From assembly GCA_022749755.1 (NCBI GenBank), contig CM040447.1, forward strand, positions 2,227,545 through 2,291,544: a stretch of 64,000 nt of DNA, in the 5' to 3' direction. Under the pieces are notes generated by a model, which was not told the origin of the DNA, did not search any database, and saw only the letters and a program-made list of their open reading frames with translations. Shown here piece after piece: positions 10,976 through 22,693 of this stretch. The translations under genes and the position numbers were made by a program. The DNA comes from Azadirachta indica (lineage: Eukaryota; Streptophyta; Magnoliopsida; Sapindales; Meliaceae). Within the stretch, counting starts at the first letter, position 1, and every line of letters starts with the position of its first letter.

Positions 10976-12170
10976 AGTAATGCGGCCAATTTTCCAAAGC
11001 TCTAACCAAAGCATAGAGCTCTTTATCATAAGTAGGATAATTCAATGAGCTGCCATGAAGCTTTCCACTAAAGTAGGCGATTGGCCTATTTCCTTACATA
11101 AGAACAGCCCCAATGCCCAATATTGATGCATCACATTCAAGCTCAAAAGTATTAGCAAAGTTAGATAAAGCAAGAATAGGTGCCTTACAAAGCTTATCTT
11201 TCAATAAAGTAAATGCATGCTCTTACTCTTTATTCCACTTACAAGTACAATTTTTTTTAATTACCTCTATAAGGGGTGCCGCAATGGTGCTAAAATCATT
11301 TACAAATCGTCTATAAAAACTAACCAATCTATGAAAGCTTTTTACCTCACTTACCGATTTAGAAGTAGGCCAAATTTTTATAGCACTTACTTTCTCTTCA
11401 TCAACTTTAACAACTTGACCACTTACCACTTACCACGAAACCTAAAAACACAATTCAATCTAAACAAAAAAAACATTTTTTAAGGTTAGCATATTACTTT
11501 TCTTTTCTCAAAATATCAAGTATAACCCTTATATGTTCTACATGTTTATTCGAATTTTTGGATTACACAAGGATATCATCAAAGTATACAACAACAAATT
11601 GTCCAATTAAATCTTTCAAAACATAGTTCATAAGCCTCATAAAAGTATTAGGTGCATTAATTAAACCAAAAGGTATAACTAACCATTCATACAGGCTATA
11701 TTTTGTTTTGAATGTAGTTCTCCACTCATCGCCCTTTCTCATGCGAATTTGATGATATCCATTTTTCAAATCAATTTTGTTAAAGATAGTAGAATCATAT
11801 AATTCATCAAGCATATTATCTAGTCTAGGACTAGGATGGCGATACTTTACCATAATGTTATTAATTGTACGACAGTCAAAACACATACGCCAAGAGCCAT
11901 CTTTCTTAGGTACCAACAAAACAGGAATAGCACATGAACTTATATTTTCTCTAGCATATCCCTTGGTTAACAACTTCTCAACTTGCCTTTGGAGCTCCTT
12001 TGTCACCTTGGGATTACTTCTATAGGCTGGTTTATTTGGAATTAAAGCTCTAAGAATGAAATCAATCTGATGCTCGATAACCCTAATGGGTGGCAATCCA
12101 TTGGGTATCTCCTCGGGAAAAACATCTTCATAAGCCTATAAAAGATAAACAAATGTAGTGGACAAAGAAG
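10976..12170 (-). pseudogene. C2 pol: reverse transcriptase and start of RNase H
   Basis: Minus strand. The pre-RT segment (VIEHQIDFI, IPNKPAYRSN) starts near 12080, followed by [14 protein letters not shown] near 11910, FNKIDLKNGYHQIRM near 11785, SLYEWLVIPFGLINAP near 11690 and the catalytic YFDDILV at 11563. A stop ends the 177-residue frame just after the catalytic site. The thumb and connection continue at 11429-11223 (VKSFHRLVSFYRRFV), then RNase H with ELECDASI near 11140. The sequence is cut by the B3 insertion at 10970. The catalytic YFDD is intact, but stops exclude function. Confidence 0.87.
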
Positions 12171-12558
12171 CATTAAGGTCTTAAGTAAAGTTCCTTGTAC
12201 ATAAGTACAAGTATACTTTTGTTTGAAAAATAAGCCTCCTTAATATTACTTCTTTGTGCATAAAAGCTTACTTGTTTCCTTTTACAGTCAATTGTTTCTT
12301 TTCCCTCATTCGAAGTAATAGCATAAACTTCGAAAACAGCCATGGTTAGCTTCAACTTCTTGGATTCAGTGTAGTCATTGCAATTAAACATTTATTCAAT
12401 CTTCGTTTCCTAATCCAAGTTTGCCTGGGGATCCATTCTTACATAAATGATGGAATTTTCAGTTTGATCCTACTATTGTTGTTATTGTTGTTGTTTCTTG
12501 CCCTTGGTCTCACCTCCTTTTCCTCTCCATTGTCATCAAACGATTCACTATCATTAAA
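12171..12558 (-). pseudogene. C2 gag/pre-RT fusion remnant
   Basis: A 72-residue open frame (12391-12173) begins with the capsid segment NCNDYTESKKLKLTMAVFE. At about residue 27 it switches to the pre-RT segment CKRKQVSFYAQRSN, which in C1 lies about 1.2 kb downstream (25760-25860). The rest of gag, the zinc knuckle and all of protease were therefore deleted in this copy. Upstream (12558-12400) an acidic/Asn-rich gag stretch in broken frame includes rows of repeated Asn-type codons (about 12470-12500). Confidence 0.75.
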
Positions 12559-12563
12559 GCCAT
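12559..12563. other. Host 5-mer flanking the B4 LTR (GCCAT)
   Basis: GCCAT directly precedes the inverted LTR terminus at 12564. Its partner would be expected at the other end of the insertion, but the sequence after the A LTR at 31380 is GGCAG. The composite 12564-31379 therefore has no target duplication. Confidence 0.6.
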
Positions 12564-13935
12564 TGATGTGTAAATTTTAAATACTTGCAAGTGCACGAAT
12601 CATTAATAGCCAACGATAAGTTCACCCGAGGTCGATCTCTCAGGAATTTGCAATGGTTTAAATCCTTATTATTTTCTGTTAATTACTAATTTAAGCGAAC
12701 ATAAAATCATAAATACTCTAATGCAATTAAATGACAATTTCAAATTATTTCAATTGAAGTGATTAAATAGCTAAATTACAAGAACTTGAAATCTATAAAA
12801 TTCTGTTGAACTCAATGAAATTAGATGGGGTTTGGCTAGTTATCTAATCTGGTATTGAAATATAAGGTGAATTAAACAACCATTATATATTTTACATTAT
12901 TGGTTTTTCCACTAAAGTTAGAGAATTCCAATGATCATGGTAATTCTCACTTACAATTAATTAAATATATCCTTGATATGAGACTTCTACTTAATTAATT
13001 GTATTGTTATAAGAAAATCATTTAACCATTTAAATCAAACCAACTTAATGGATTCAATTTAAATACTTATTTAAAAGAGCTTAATTAAGGTAAGATAATA
13101 TTTTTAACACCTTAATTCTCAAATTAATTTCAATCACAAATAATAGATAACAAATCCACAACAAATAATATACAGATCAATGAATAACAAATAATCTCAA
13201 CCTTCAAATTAATCACATTTCACAAAATATTCAATACCATTTCAATAGCAAAGCCAAACTCCCAAAATATGTTTACACTTCCATTCTTAAATTCAAATCT
13301 ATGAATTTAATTACAAAAGTTCTAAACATATTTGAAAAATAAACAAATTAAAAGAAAGCTTCCCTTTTTTGAAGGTTCACCACTAAGTTTTTGAAGAAGA
13401 TGATAATTCTGCCTAGCAAGAATGTCCTCTTTAATCCAGCAATCCTCCCTCTTCAATGGAAAACTCCCTTTTTTTGCAAACCCTATTATTCATCAAATTC
13501 TTCCCCAATTCGTTCTCAGCACAGCAGCCTCTCCAAAAGTCCTCTTCTTACTCATTTTGTCAACAACTTATTCAAAATTCACTCCCATATGTCAAGGAAA
13601 GTCTGGCTCCCCAATTGTCTTCTTTCCAGCTAGAGTTTTAACCCTTAAAACTTCAATATTTGCTTTCTTTTTGAAATATAGAGTTGTAAATCATTATGTC
13701 TAGTTTTCAAATTATTTTGTATCACCCAAATAGGAATACTAAGGATAAAGTTATGGTAGAAAATATGGACTATGTTCAGCAAATACGGGCCTTCCAGCAT
13801 CTTAAGTTTGTTTTTGGGCTTTCTATAATAATTCCTACAAATAATAAAAAGAAACTCAAAGTAATAAAATTTTAAGATAAAATACATGAAAAAAGGACAT
13901 AAACATAGCAAAATATTAGGACAAATATTTTTTTT
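12564..13935 (-). repeat. B4 3' LTR, start truncated
   Basis: Inverted B LTR, about 1.37 kb, matching B1, B2 and B3. The terminal TGATGTG at 12564 is intact. The opposite end (LTR start) is lost in a T-rich junction at about 13928-13937. Small open frames inside (13391-13703) recur in other B LTR copies (23509-23843) but in changing frames; they are LTR sequence, not genes. Confidence 0.9.
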
Positions 13936-15588
13936 TCAGAAGTTATCCTCATGTGTAGTGTGTGATAGTCATAAATCAATTATCTTCTCTCTTGTCATCC
14001 TTCACATTATCAGAATATAGCATGCATTGATGTTTCAACTCCAAACTTCACAAAGATAGTCACTCTTAAAGAAATACACTCGAAATTTGGGTTATCACTA
14101 AACCGTATATGAGACAATTATCAAGCTTAGATTTTTAATGGAAAACACAGCTCACATACAAAATAAAGAATACACTATTTTTGATGTAATGATGCTGATC
14201 TCATGAATGGAATACTAACAGCGTGATTTTCCTGACAATGAATGCAAACTAATCATATGATACACAAGATCAACATAAGACTTTTCTTTTTTTGGGTTGT
14301 AATGAGGCTATTGGGTAAGATGAGGATAAGGATTGGTGGATAAAAGATAAAATAAAGCCATAAGAACTCAATAATATGTGCACTTATCATCAAATTCTCA
14401 CTTTTCAGTGTTCTTTCATATTTTACAACCACTCATTTACATTCACCTCTTCTTTCCTTTTCCCTTTTTCTTTTTTTTTTTCAATCTCAAATTTCATTTT
14501 GCATCCCCCCCCCACCCCTTTTTTTTTACTGCACTTTTTATAATCAACCTTAGCATTTCTCCCCTTTTTTTTTTGGTAGTGCACACATTGATAAAACATT
14601 ATAACACCAAGCACTACTTTAAGAAATAACAACCCCCAAACCTATTACAAGGCACATATCCAATAAACTCATTTATGACTCAAAAAATAGAATAAAGATA
14701 AGAATATTGGATACTTGGCTATTGGGTTTGATTGTGATTGGTTTTAAGAAAGAAAAAGAACATATTGAGGCTCAAAATGGTTACTAAAAAAGAATATACA
14801 TTAGGTAAGCAAGAAAGGCGCAAACGATTCAAACAAGGCCTAAAATCACTTCTCATGTATCATACAATCAGTATTACAATCAAAGTAAGAATAATCAAGA
14901 TAATTAACCAAAACAAAGTATAATGAGATCATTTGAAAGAAAAGATGACAAGAAAATATAGAGTAGTGATAAACACTCAGAATAGAAGTTTCAGGGCTCA
15001 AAATCTCATAATTAGGTTTCTATAAGTCTACACTATCTTGCACATTATCCTCTAATCATGTGATTTCATCAAATCAAGATTCAAATCGATCATGGCATAA
15101 AGTGCATATGTAGTAAAAGAATAAACAATGAAACGTAGTAAAAAAAAAAATATTAATAATAAAATCATATTTTTCCTTAATATCTCATCCATTCTAATTA
15201 GGCATGTACAAATTGCATACTAGTCTTATATGAAGGAATCATCACAAAAATTCAAAACAAAGAGAAAAAAAGAAAAGAAAAAAAATTGAAATTTTTTTTA
15301 AATATATTTTTTAAAAATTTTTAGTTTTTATAACTACATAGTTTAAAACAAATACAAATATTACAGCATACTTAAAATCTTTCAAACACACTAAAACCCC
15401 ACCCCCAAACCTATATTAAACATTATCCTCAATATTTAAAATATAGTTTAAGTTAGGAAAGCATTAAAAAAAAAAGACAAGTAAAAAAAAAATTAAACCA
15501 CAAAAAAAAAGATAAGATACTACCAAACATGAATGAGTTGCCTCCCACAAGCCCTTTCTTTAACGTCTTAGCTAGACGTCGTCTTTTC
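13936..15588 (-). other. B4 non-coding spacer between pol and LTR
   Basis: Aligns inverted to B1 45851-47290. No env-like or other long frame is seen. Homopolymer and pyrimidine-rich blocks (14450-14580; A-rich 15250-15310 and 15465-15510) are shared with B1. In Athila elements this position can hold an env-like gene; here none is visible. Confidence 0.8.
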
Positions 15589-16881
15589 TTATTGAGGGTT
15601 GAACAATTCAATGCATTCAACCTCTCTCTTGTTCTGGACTCCTTCTAAATAAGACTTCACACGATGTCCATTTACTTTAAATGTTATTTGAGTCTTTGGA
15701 TTTAACAATTCTACTGATCTATGAGGAAAGACTTGGACTATTGAAAATGGTCCACACCATTTTGACTTCAACTTTTCTAAAAATAATTTAAGACGAGAGT
15801 TAAACAAAAGAACATTCATTTTAGGATAAAGAGATTTATGAATTAGGCCTTTGTCATGATAACGCTTAGTGCATTCTTTGTAAATTTTTGCATTCTCGTA
15901 GGCTTCATCCCGAATCTCTTCTAACTCATTAAGTTAAAGTAAATGCTTCTCTCCTGCCATTTTTATGTCCATGTTTAGCTCCTTAATTGCCAAATATACC
16001 TTGTGCTCAAGCTCTACGGGTAGGTGGCATGCCTTTCCAAAAATCAACCGATATAGACTCATGCCAATAGGTGTCTTGTATGCTGTGCGATATGCCCACA
16101 ATGCATTATTCAACTTACTCGCCCAATCTTTCCTTGAAGGTCATACTGTCCTTTCCAAGATTCCCTTGATTTGGTGATTGCTAACCTCAACTTGGCCCAA
16201 AGTTTGTGGATGGTATGGAGTTGCAACCTTATGTGTAATGTTGTACTTCTTCAATAACTGTCAAAGAATTTGTTACAAAAATTACTTCCTCCATCACTGA
16301 TTATGGCCCTTGGTGTCCCAAACCTGCTAAATATCACATCTTTCAAAAATTTCACAACACAATTAGCATCGTTAGTTCGGGTTAGTATAATAGCTTCAAC
16401 CCACTTGGACACATAATTAACTGCAACTAATATGTATTAAAAACCAAATGAAGATGGAAAAGGTCCCATGAAATCAATCCCCCATACATCAAAAAGCCCA
16501 ACAACAAGATTGTTTGCTAAAGGCATCTCATTTCTCTTGCTAATGTTACCGCTCCTTTGACAATTATCACAACGCAAATAAAAATTATGAGCATCTTTGA
16601 AGAGAGTTGGCCAATAAAAACCAGATTGCAATACCTTGAGGGCTGTTTTCTTACCACCGAAATGACCTCCACAATGAAGCTCATGGCAAAAGGTTAGAAT
16701 ACTCTCGTGTTTATCTTCAGGCACACATCAACGAATGATCTATTCTTGACAAAGTTTAAATAAATATGGCTCATCCCAAAAATAATGCTTGCAAGAAAAT
16801 AAAAATCTCTTCTTTTTCTGAAAAGTAAGGTTAGGCTGCAACACACCACAAACAAGATAATTGACAATATCAGCATACCAT
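15589..16881 (-). pseudogene. B4 integrase, broken
   Basis: Minus strand. It begins near 16870 with a Tyr/Asp segment of the RNase H-integrase linker. The zinc finger is at 16724-16540 (HELHCGGHFGGKK ... CDNCQRSGN), complete with two His and two Cys. The first catalytic block is WGIDFMGPFPSS near 16480. A stop follows GF at 16434, then the segment with the second catalytic Asp (ISDGGSNFCN, near 16300) and the Glu block QVEVSNHQ near 16190, in different frames. The C-terminal domain ([16 protein letters not shown]) occupies 15819-15589. All three catalytic acids are present; frameshifts and stops make it non-functional. Confidence 0.85.
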
Positions 16882-18057
16882 AAAATGATATTTTTCAAAA
16901 TTTAGCACAAGATTAGTTTCTATGCATCTTTGAAGAATAAGCGTAAGGTTATGCAAACAATTATCAAAGGAGTCTCCATAAACTGTGAAATCATCCATAA
17001 ACATTTCTATAATGTGCTCAATATAATTTGAAAATATGCTAACCATACATTTTTCGGGACCACTTGAATTGGGCTAAACCAATTACTATCCGAAACAGGA
17101 TAAATCACTCCAACTTCAAGAAGTTTGATGACCTCTTTCTTCACTACGTCCATCATGGGTGAGTTCAATCTTCTCTGTGGTTGACGGGAAGGTTTTGCTC
17201 CCTCTTCAAATAAGATATGATGCATGCATGTAGATAGGCTAATTCCTTTAATATTCTCAATTGTCCAACCAATAGCCATCTTATGCTCCTTAAGAACATG
17301 GACAAGCTTTTCTTCTTGCAGTGCACTAAGTTTACTAGAGATAATCACAGGTAACGTTCCTCCGTCTCTAAGGAACACGTACTTGAGGTAACTAGGGAGA
17401 GGCTTCAAATCTAAAATAGGGGCCTGCAAAACAGAGGGTAAAGGTCTCTTGTTAGGAATTGGCAATGTAATATTAAGACCGTTACTTGACCGTTGCAACT
17501 TCGGAAAATCATTCAACGCTGCAATAGTTTCTTGCAAATCAGTACTCAATACCAACTCCTTGTTATCTTTCTCAAGATTCTCACTAATGGCAACTTCTAA
17601 TCTGTCTTTTCCTTTAAGTTCAAAGACTTCTTGTGCTAAAGAATCAATCACATCATTAGAATAAATAGGATTATCATCACCAGGATATTTCATGGCATCA
17701 TAAATATTAAACTCAATAATTTCACCATCAAATTCCATGGTGAGTGTGCCACTATGAACATCTATCTTAGTCTTGGATGTCTTTAAGAATGGTCTTCCTA
17801 ACAAAATAGGAGTGGTTTGATCATCATTCTCCATATCAAGCATATAGAAATCAATAGGAAAAATCAAATCATTAACTCACACAAGAACATCCTCAACTAC
17901 ACCTTTAGGATAGGCATTAGATCGATTAGCCAATTGAATCACAACACCAGTTTTATTCAAAGGTCCAAGTTTCAAAGAAACATATATAGAATATGGCATA
18001 ACATTGATAGAAACTCCTAAATCTAACATGGCCTTCTCAAATCTAGTGTTACCTATC
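16877..18057 (-). pseudogene. A1 protease and RT fragments
   Basis: Minus strand. It starts at 18057 inside protease (GNTRFEKAMLDLGVSINVMP, the LGAS-type active site of Athila-like proteases), followed by VNDLIFP. The stretch LLGRPFLKTSKTKIDVHSGT (near 17790-17740) is a hallmark of this protease domain. The pre-RT region follows (LPSYLKYVFL, MHHILFEEGAKPSRQP). At about 17055 (VVPKN) the RT palm is deleted and the sequence resumes beyond the catalytic segment at about 17030-16880 (EHIIEMFMDDFTVYG in broken frame; HNLTLIL). It then fuses to B4. Homologous to A2 52650-54150. The only long frame is 286 residues (17867-17007). Confidence 0.85.
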
Positions 18058-18058
18058 T

Positions 18059-18250
18059 GATGCATATACGGATGCACACAAGAGCAATGATCCAATTCAG
18101 CTACCTAATGGTCTCATTACAAGAGTAAGAATAAGGAAAGTCAAAGATGCATTGAATGGGATGATTCAAAGTTTGTGGGATGATCTTGCAACAATTCAAG
18201 AGTGTAAGAAAGAGTCAAATATCAAGCTTGGACTTCAAGACAATAATTAG
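18059..18250 (+). other. Pol C-terminal tail encoded in the C LTR
   Basis: The LTR opens with an uninterrupted frame of about 63 codons ending at TAG near 18248. It includes LPNGLITRVRIRKVKDALNG and CKKESNIKLGLQDNN. A corresponding frame with PITR-like residues is found in the E1 pol frame after its polypurine tract. In a 3' LTR this stretch would extend the integrase C-terminus. In this 5' LTR copy it has no start and is not expected to be translated. Confidence 0.65.
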
Positions 18251-18639
18251 AGTTTGGTAACATTGACACAAGTACAAGAAGGCAAAACCTAAAGATTAAA
18301 ACTTTTACGGAATTCGATTTTTCAAATCTGTACAAGGCCATATTTGAATGACGTCTCAAGGCTATGCAAGTAAGCATGTTCAAGTCTTTTAATTGTAGTT
18401 CGAATCAGATCGTCATCATGATGCAAGTTTCGGATTCCATGTGCCATTTTGGGCTAAGTTGCTGTTCAAACCCATTATCTATTTTAGTTTTATTTATATA
18501 CACATATTTATAGTTTGTTATGTGTTTGGGCTGTTAACGCTAATTATTAAGCCCAAATTCAGTTTATTTTATTTTAAGTTAGAATAAGTTTAATTTTGTG
18601 GCCAAACACTTCAATTAGCGTTACTTATCTCTTGTACCC

Positions 18640-18649
18640 TTATATATTC
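18640..18649 (+). promoter_or_regulatory. TATA-like box of the C LTR
   Basis: TTATATATTC within CCCTTATATATTCAGCC, conserved (inverted) in C2 near 7855-7864 and in C3 near 52078-52087. It is the best candidate for the retroelement promoter; no transcript start can be seen. Confidence 0.45.
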
Positions 18650-18911
18650 AGCCATATGCTTCCATGGAGGGATCATTACTTTTTCGAATGGAAAAAAATT
18701 GAGAGTGTTTTCTCTTATTTTGATTCTTGCTTGAATCAAGGTTCTTACAATCAAAGCTAATTACTTTAAGGGTATTTATTCTAAAGTTTTATTTCACAAG
18801 TTGAAATTGGGTTGTAGACTTGGGTGAATCTGATTTAACTTTCCAAGATGTTGCTTTAATACGTAAAGATATTGGGTTTCAAGTTTAATATACTTAGAGT
18901 TCGTATCAGTT

Positions 18912-18923
18912 TAATATCAGAGC
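18912..18923 (+). other. C1 primer-binding site, tRNA-iMet type, mutated
   Basis: TAATATCAGAGC, two mismatches from the canonical TGGTATCAGAGC, three bases after the LTR terminus at 18908. It supports the LTR boundary. Confidence 0.75.
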
Positions 18924-19730
18924 TACGGCTCTAAATTAGGTTATATCGTTTTTCAAATTTGTCTATTTGTTTCTTTAATTTTTGAGTTTGTTTGCATCAA
19001 TTCCATTTATTTTCGTTTTTATGTCTATTATATCAAAAAAAAAGTGGGTTTCCTTTCAATTCACAGCGAGTCAAGTTTGGGTTGCATCAATCTTCAATTC
19101 GGTTGATTTATTCTTTGTCTATTCGTTTCTTTTGTATCTCTTTCTATTTATTTTTGTTTGGTCAATCCTACGTGTTTGGAGGTATAAAAAAAAAAAGAAA
19201 AAAGAAAAAAGCAAAGCATTTGGCCAAGAGAAGAAAAAGAAAAAAAAAAGGGACAGGTGTTGAACGAAAATAAGAAGAATAAAAAGAAAAATCAGATTGC
19301 TTCAAGGAGTTTGATCAAATCAAGCCTACATTCCAAAATAAGTTAGGATTTGCTTCCTAATCGTTCCATAATTTTTAGTTGACTTTCCTATTCCTGTACT
19401 GATTTTTTTTCTCTGTTCTTAATATTTCCTTTATTATTTCTAAAAATCTATTTCCTAGTCCTTGTGCTTTCCCAATTTGTTGTCTATCTAAATTAGTTTT
19501 ATTTTACTTTTTATTATATTTAGTAAGTTTGTATAAATTTTGATTTTTGCAATTAATGTTAATAAGAGAATTAGAGTGAAAAAAGGCTTAGTGTGAGTTC
19601 ATCTAGAGAAAAGCCATGAAATTAAGTGTGAAATACGAGCGAACTTGAGTGATAACATTACTTGAGTGAAACACGTGAGGGAGTGAAGCGAGAAAATTAT
19701 TCTTTTGCTTTACTAACTTTGTCTTGCAGA
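18924..19730 (+). other. C1 untranslated leader
   Basis: About 0.8 kb between PBS and the gag ATG. T-rich, with an A/G-rich run (19186-19255). Overlapping short open frames (18982-19273) are low-complexity and not convincing proteins. It ends with AGTGTGAGTTC and CGTGAGGGAGTG blocks just before gag, similar to the inverted E leader blocks near 6080-6110 and 62525-62560. Confidence 0.7.
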
Positions 19731-19739
19731 ATGAGTGGA
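19731..19739 (+). pseudogene. C1 gag start codon and first codons, before the B2 insertion
   Basis: ATGAGTGGA (M-S-G). The frame continues after B2 at 24084 (CAAGCAAGAAATCC). The last five bases GTGGA are the target duplication. B2 therefore inserted immediately after the third gag codon. Confidence 0.8.
19735..19739. repeat. Target-site duplication of B2, left copy (GTGGA)
   Basis: GTGGA directly before the LTR terminus TGATGTG at 19740. Identical to 24079-24083. Confidence 0.92.
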
Positions 19740-20070
19740 TGATGTGTAAATTTTAAATGCTCGCAAGTGCACGAATCATTAATAACTAACGATAAGTTCA
19801 CTCAAGGTCGATCTCTCGCGGAATTGTAATGGTTTAAATCCTTATTATTTTCTGTTAATTAACTAATTTAAGCAAACATAAAATCGTAAATACTTTAATG
19901 CAATCAAATGACAATTTCAAATTATTTTAATTGAAGTAATTAAATAGATAAATTACAAGAACTTAAAATCTATAAAATTCTGTTGAATTTAATTAAATTA
20001 TATGGGGTTTGGCTAGTTATCTAATCTGATATTGAAATATAAGGTGAATTAAACAACCATTATGTATTTT
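19740..20070 (-). repeat. B2 3' LTR remnant
   Basis: Last 331 bp of a B LTR including the exact terminus. It joins pol sequence at 20070/20071, inside the zinc-finger region of integrase (ATACTCTCGTGTTCATC, inverted). Confidence 0.88.
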
Positions 20071-20640
20071 AGAATACTCTCGTGTTCATCTTCAGGCACA
20101 CATCGACGAATGATCTGATCTTGACAAAGCTTAAACAAATATGGCTTATCCCAAAAATAATGCTTTCAAGAAAATAAAAATCTTTTCTTTTCTTGAAAAG
20201 TGAGGTTAGGTTGCAACACACCACAAGCAAGATAATTGACAATATCAGTATACCATGGTTCAGGACCTAAAGAAAACAAGTGTTTATAAGGAAAAGTTTC
20301 AACAATCAGTTGTTTTTCTTCGTGTTCATATGTGTCAAAATTTGAAAATAACCTAGAAACATGATCAGCAACAACATTCTCACTACTTTTCTTATCCTTT
20401 ATTTCTAGATCAAATTCTTACAAAAGTAACACCCATCGAATCAGTCTTGGCATATTTCAATGCCGCATGATCCGAATGCACAATGACTTTAGATCCTATC
20501 AAGTATGACCTAAATTTGTCTAATGCAAACACAACAGCCAAAAACTCTTTTTTAGTGGTGGAATAATTTAGTTGGGCATCATTGAGTGTTCTACTAGCAT
20601 AATAAATAACATGTAAACGCTTCTCTACTCTTTACCCTAA
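20071..20640 (-). pseudogene. B2 RNase H end and integrase start
   Basis: Minus-strand remnant corresponding to B1 44110-44720: the linker with CLPNLTF-like blocks near 20220, and the RNase H C-terminal part (about 20580-20380) with residues around a D-H-A-A-L motif. Several frameshifts. The integrase zinc finger is cut off after its first residues by the deletion. Confidence 0.7.
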
Positions 20641-21449
20641 AACAACCCATATAGCATAATCAGATGCATCACACATAATCTCGAAAGGTAACAACCAATC
20701 AAGTGTCATGATAATAGGTGTTGATGTTAATTTTTCTTTCAAAGAATTGAAGGCGGCAAGGCAATCATCATTAAAATGAAAGGGAACATCTTTAGACAAT
20801 AAATTACATAATGGACGACTTATTTTAGAGAAATTTTTAATAAATTGTTTATAAAATCCTGCATGTCCTAAAAAACTCCTAATTCCCTTAACTGAAATAG
20901 GTGGTGGTAATTTAGCAATCAAATCAATTTTTGCCTTATCAACTTCAATGCCTCTACTAAAAATAACATGCCCTAGCACAATGCCTTGCTGCACCACAAA
21001 ATGACTTTTTTCCCAACTAAGTGTCAAATTATACTCAATGCATCTCTCAAGAACCAAAGTCAAGTTATGAAGACAATCATCAAATGAAGTTCTAAAAACT
21101 GAAAAATCATCCATAATAACTCAATGAATTTCTCCACCATATCCGAAAAAATTGACATCATGCATCTTTGGAATGTTGCAGGAGCATTACATAAATTGAA
21201 CGGCATCCTCCTAAAGGCAAATGTTCTAAATGGGCAAGTGAATGTTGTCTTCTCTTGATCCTCCGGTGCAATTGGCACTTGATAATAACCTGAAAGACCA
21301 TCAAGAAAACAATAAAAATCATGCCCTGCCAATCTTTCCAACATCATATCAATAAATGGAAGCAGAAAATGATCTTTGTTTATAGCTGAATTCAACTTTC
21401 TATAATCAATGTACATTCTCCACCCGGTAGTTATCTTAGTCGGCACCAA
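20632..21449 (-). pseudogene. B2 reverse transcriptase and RNase H start
   Basis: Frame 21449-21060 has the RT fingers and palm: TGWRMYIDYRKLNSA (21440), [21 protein letters not shown] (about 21360), [20 protein letters not shown] (about 21215). The FMDD region lies across a frameshift near 21115. The next frame, 21114-20632, has [20 protein letters not shown], the thumb SFLGHAGFYKQFIKNFSKIS and the RNase H start [14 protein letters not shown], then a stop. The RT shows Athila-type spacing. Confidence 0.87.
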
Positions 21450-22693
21450 CTCATTATTTTCATTCTTTACTACTGTAATGCCTGATTTTTTTGGTACAAC
21501 ATGAACCGGACTAACTCGTTTACTATCGAAAATTGGGTAAATGACTCCTGCATCTTCTTACAAATTCAGATTTAATCTCCTTTGGGCTTCTCTCGCAGGT
21601 TTGGCATTATCCTCTAAAATAATTTTATGCATGCACATCGCAGGACTAATGCCTTTAATGTCACTTATACTCCATCCTATAGCTTTCCTAAGTCAGCTAG
21701 GCTCTCTTACAACTCTCTCTTCTTGGGTTTGGGTCAAAGTAGATGAAATGATTACAGCTTATGTATCTCCCTCTCCTAAAAATATGTATTTAAGATGTTT
21801 AGGCAATTCTTTAAGCTCAATTTTAGGTGGAGTGATTTCTGCCCTTGGTAAGGATTTTGGTAGCTCTAAGGGTTTGCTAAGTTCTTCTGAAATTGCTTTA
21901 ACTTTATCTAGCATCTCATGGTATCCCTTAGTCTCTTCTTTAAGTGTTTCTTCTACTCTCTCACCAACAAGTGCAACTTCAAGCTTATCCTCCATTTTTT
22001 TCTACAAATAAGTGCTATAAACAAGTGAGTCTATACAATCAATAAAAGAGCACTCATCTTTAGTAGAAATAGAAGGAATTGATAAAGAATCAAACACTTT
22101 AAATTGGACAGTTTCTCCCAAGACTGTCATTGATAACCTCCCATTTTGGACATCAATAATTGTCTTGGTTGTTGCTATGAATGGTCTACCAAAAAGAATT
22201 GTATGCTCTTTGTCCTTTGAGGGTGTTCCTTCCATCTCCAAAACCACAAAGTCCATTGGTACAATGAGCTTGTCTACTTGCACCAACAAATCCTCAATTA
22301 TTCCCTTTGGATATTTAATTGACCTATCCGCAAGTTGAAGGGTCATAGTTGTAGGCTTAAGCTTCCCTAAACCTAGTTACAAGTATATGGAGTATGGCAT
22401 TAGATTAATACTTGCTCCTAAGTATAGCATGGCTTTAGCTATCTTCTTGTCTCCCATAGTTATATTTATGTTGAAACTTCCAGGATCTTTCAATTTTGGA
22501 GGCAAATTTTGTTGAAGCACTGCACTAGCAACTTCTGAGACTATAACTTTCTCATTTTTCTCATATTTTCTCTTTTTAGTGTTAAGTTTCTTGAAAAATT
22601 TTGCATATGATAGTATATTCCTAATAACATCCAAAAGAATCAAGTTAATATCAACCTTAGAAAGCATCTCAAAAATCTCATAAAATTGTTTAT
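21450..22693 (-). pseudogene. B2 protease and pre-RT region
   Basis: Minus strand from the LTR junction: KQFYEIFEMLSKVDINLILL, LPPKLKDPGSFNINITMGDK, then the protease active-site block MLYLGASINLMPYSIYL (near 22420). The usual catalytic Asp before LGAS is Tyr. After a stop the next frames carry VQVDKLIVPMDFVVLEMEG and FGRPFIATTKTIIDVQNGRL (22346-22002), then IELKELPKHLKYIFLGEGDT (near 21790). The pre-RT segment to about 21450 is in broken frames. It corresponds to the B1 segment replaced by an LTR fragment. Confidence 0.85.

Larger units (their letters stand above)
7595..12563 (-). mobile_element. C2: broken CRM-like chromovirus, split by a B solo LTR
   Basis: Minus-strand element: part of gag (12563-12300), a deletion joining gag to the pre-RT region, RT (12096-11223), RNase H (11190-10976), the B3 insertion, the end of RNase H plus integrase with internal deletions (9700-8481), polypurine tract, and 3' LTR (8432-7595). 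The 5' LTR and leader are gone, cut off where the B4 LTR begins at 12564. Protein blocks match C1 throughout, so C1 and C2 are one family. Confidence 0.88.
12564..16881 (-). mobile_element. B4: 3' half of a B-family (Athila-like) element, fused to A1
   Basis: Minus strand from the junction: integrase (16881-15589), long non-coding spacer (15588-13936) and 3' LTR (13935-12564). The 5' half is replaced by A-family protease/RT sequence, with an overlap ACCAT at 16877-16881 shared by both families. About 180 bp around the polypurine tract and the first ten or so LTR bases are deleted, so the spacer runs straight into the LTR through a run of T. Confidence 0.85.
18058..18908 (+). repeat. C1 5' LTR
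   Basis: 851 bp, starts TGATGCATATACGG and ends AGAGTTCGTATCA, followed by a PBS. Matches C2 (7595-8432) and C3 (51818-52649). Its first part carries a translated tail of pol (18059-18250). Confidence 0.92.

Noticed and set aside
13391..13703. Overlapping frames with similar copies at 23509-23843 as a conserved gene
   Set aside because: Both are inside B LTRs. Similarity is that of the repeat, frames differ and stops fall at different places.
18982..19273. 93-residue frames with Phe-rich and Lys-rich ends as membrane proteins
   Set aside because: They are in the C1 leader, start in T-rich and end in A/G-rich low-complexity sequence; two frames overlap in the same place.
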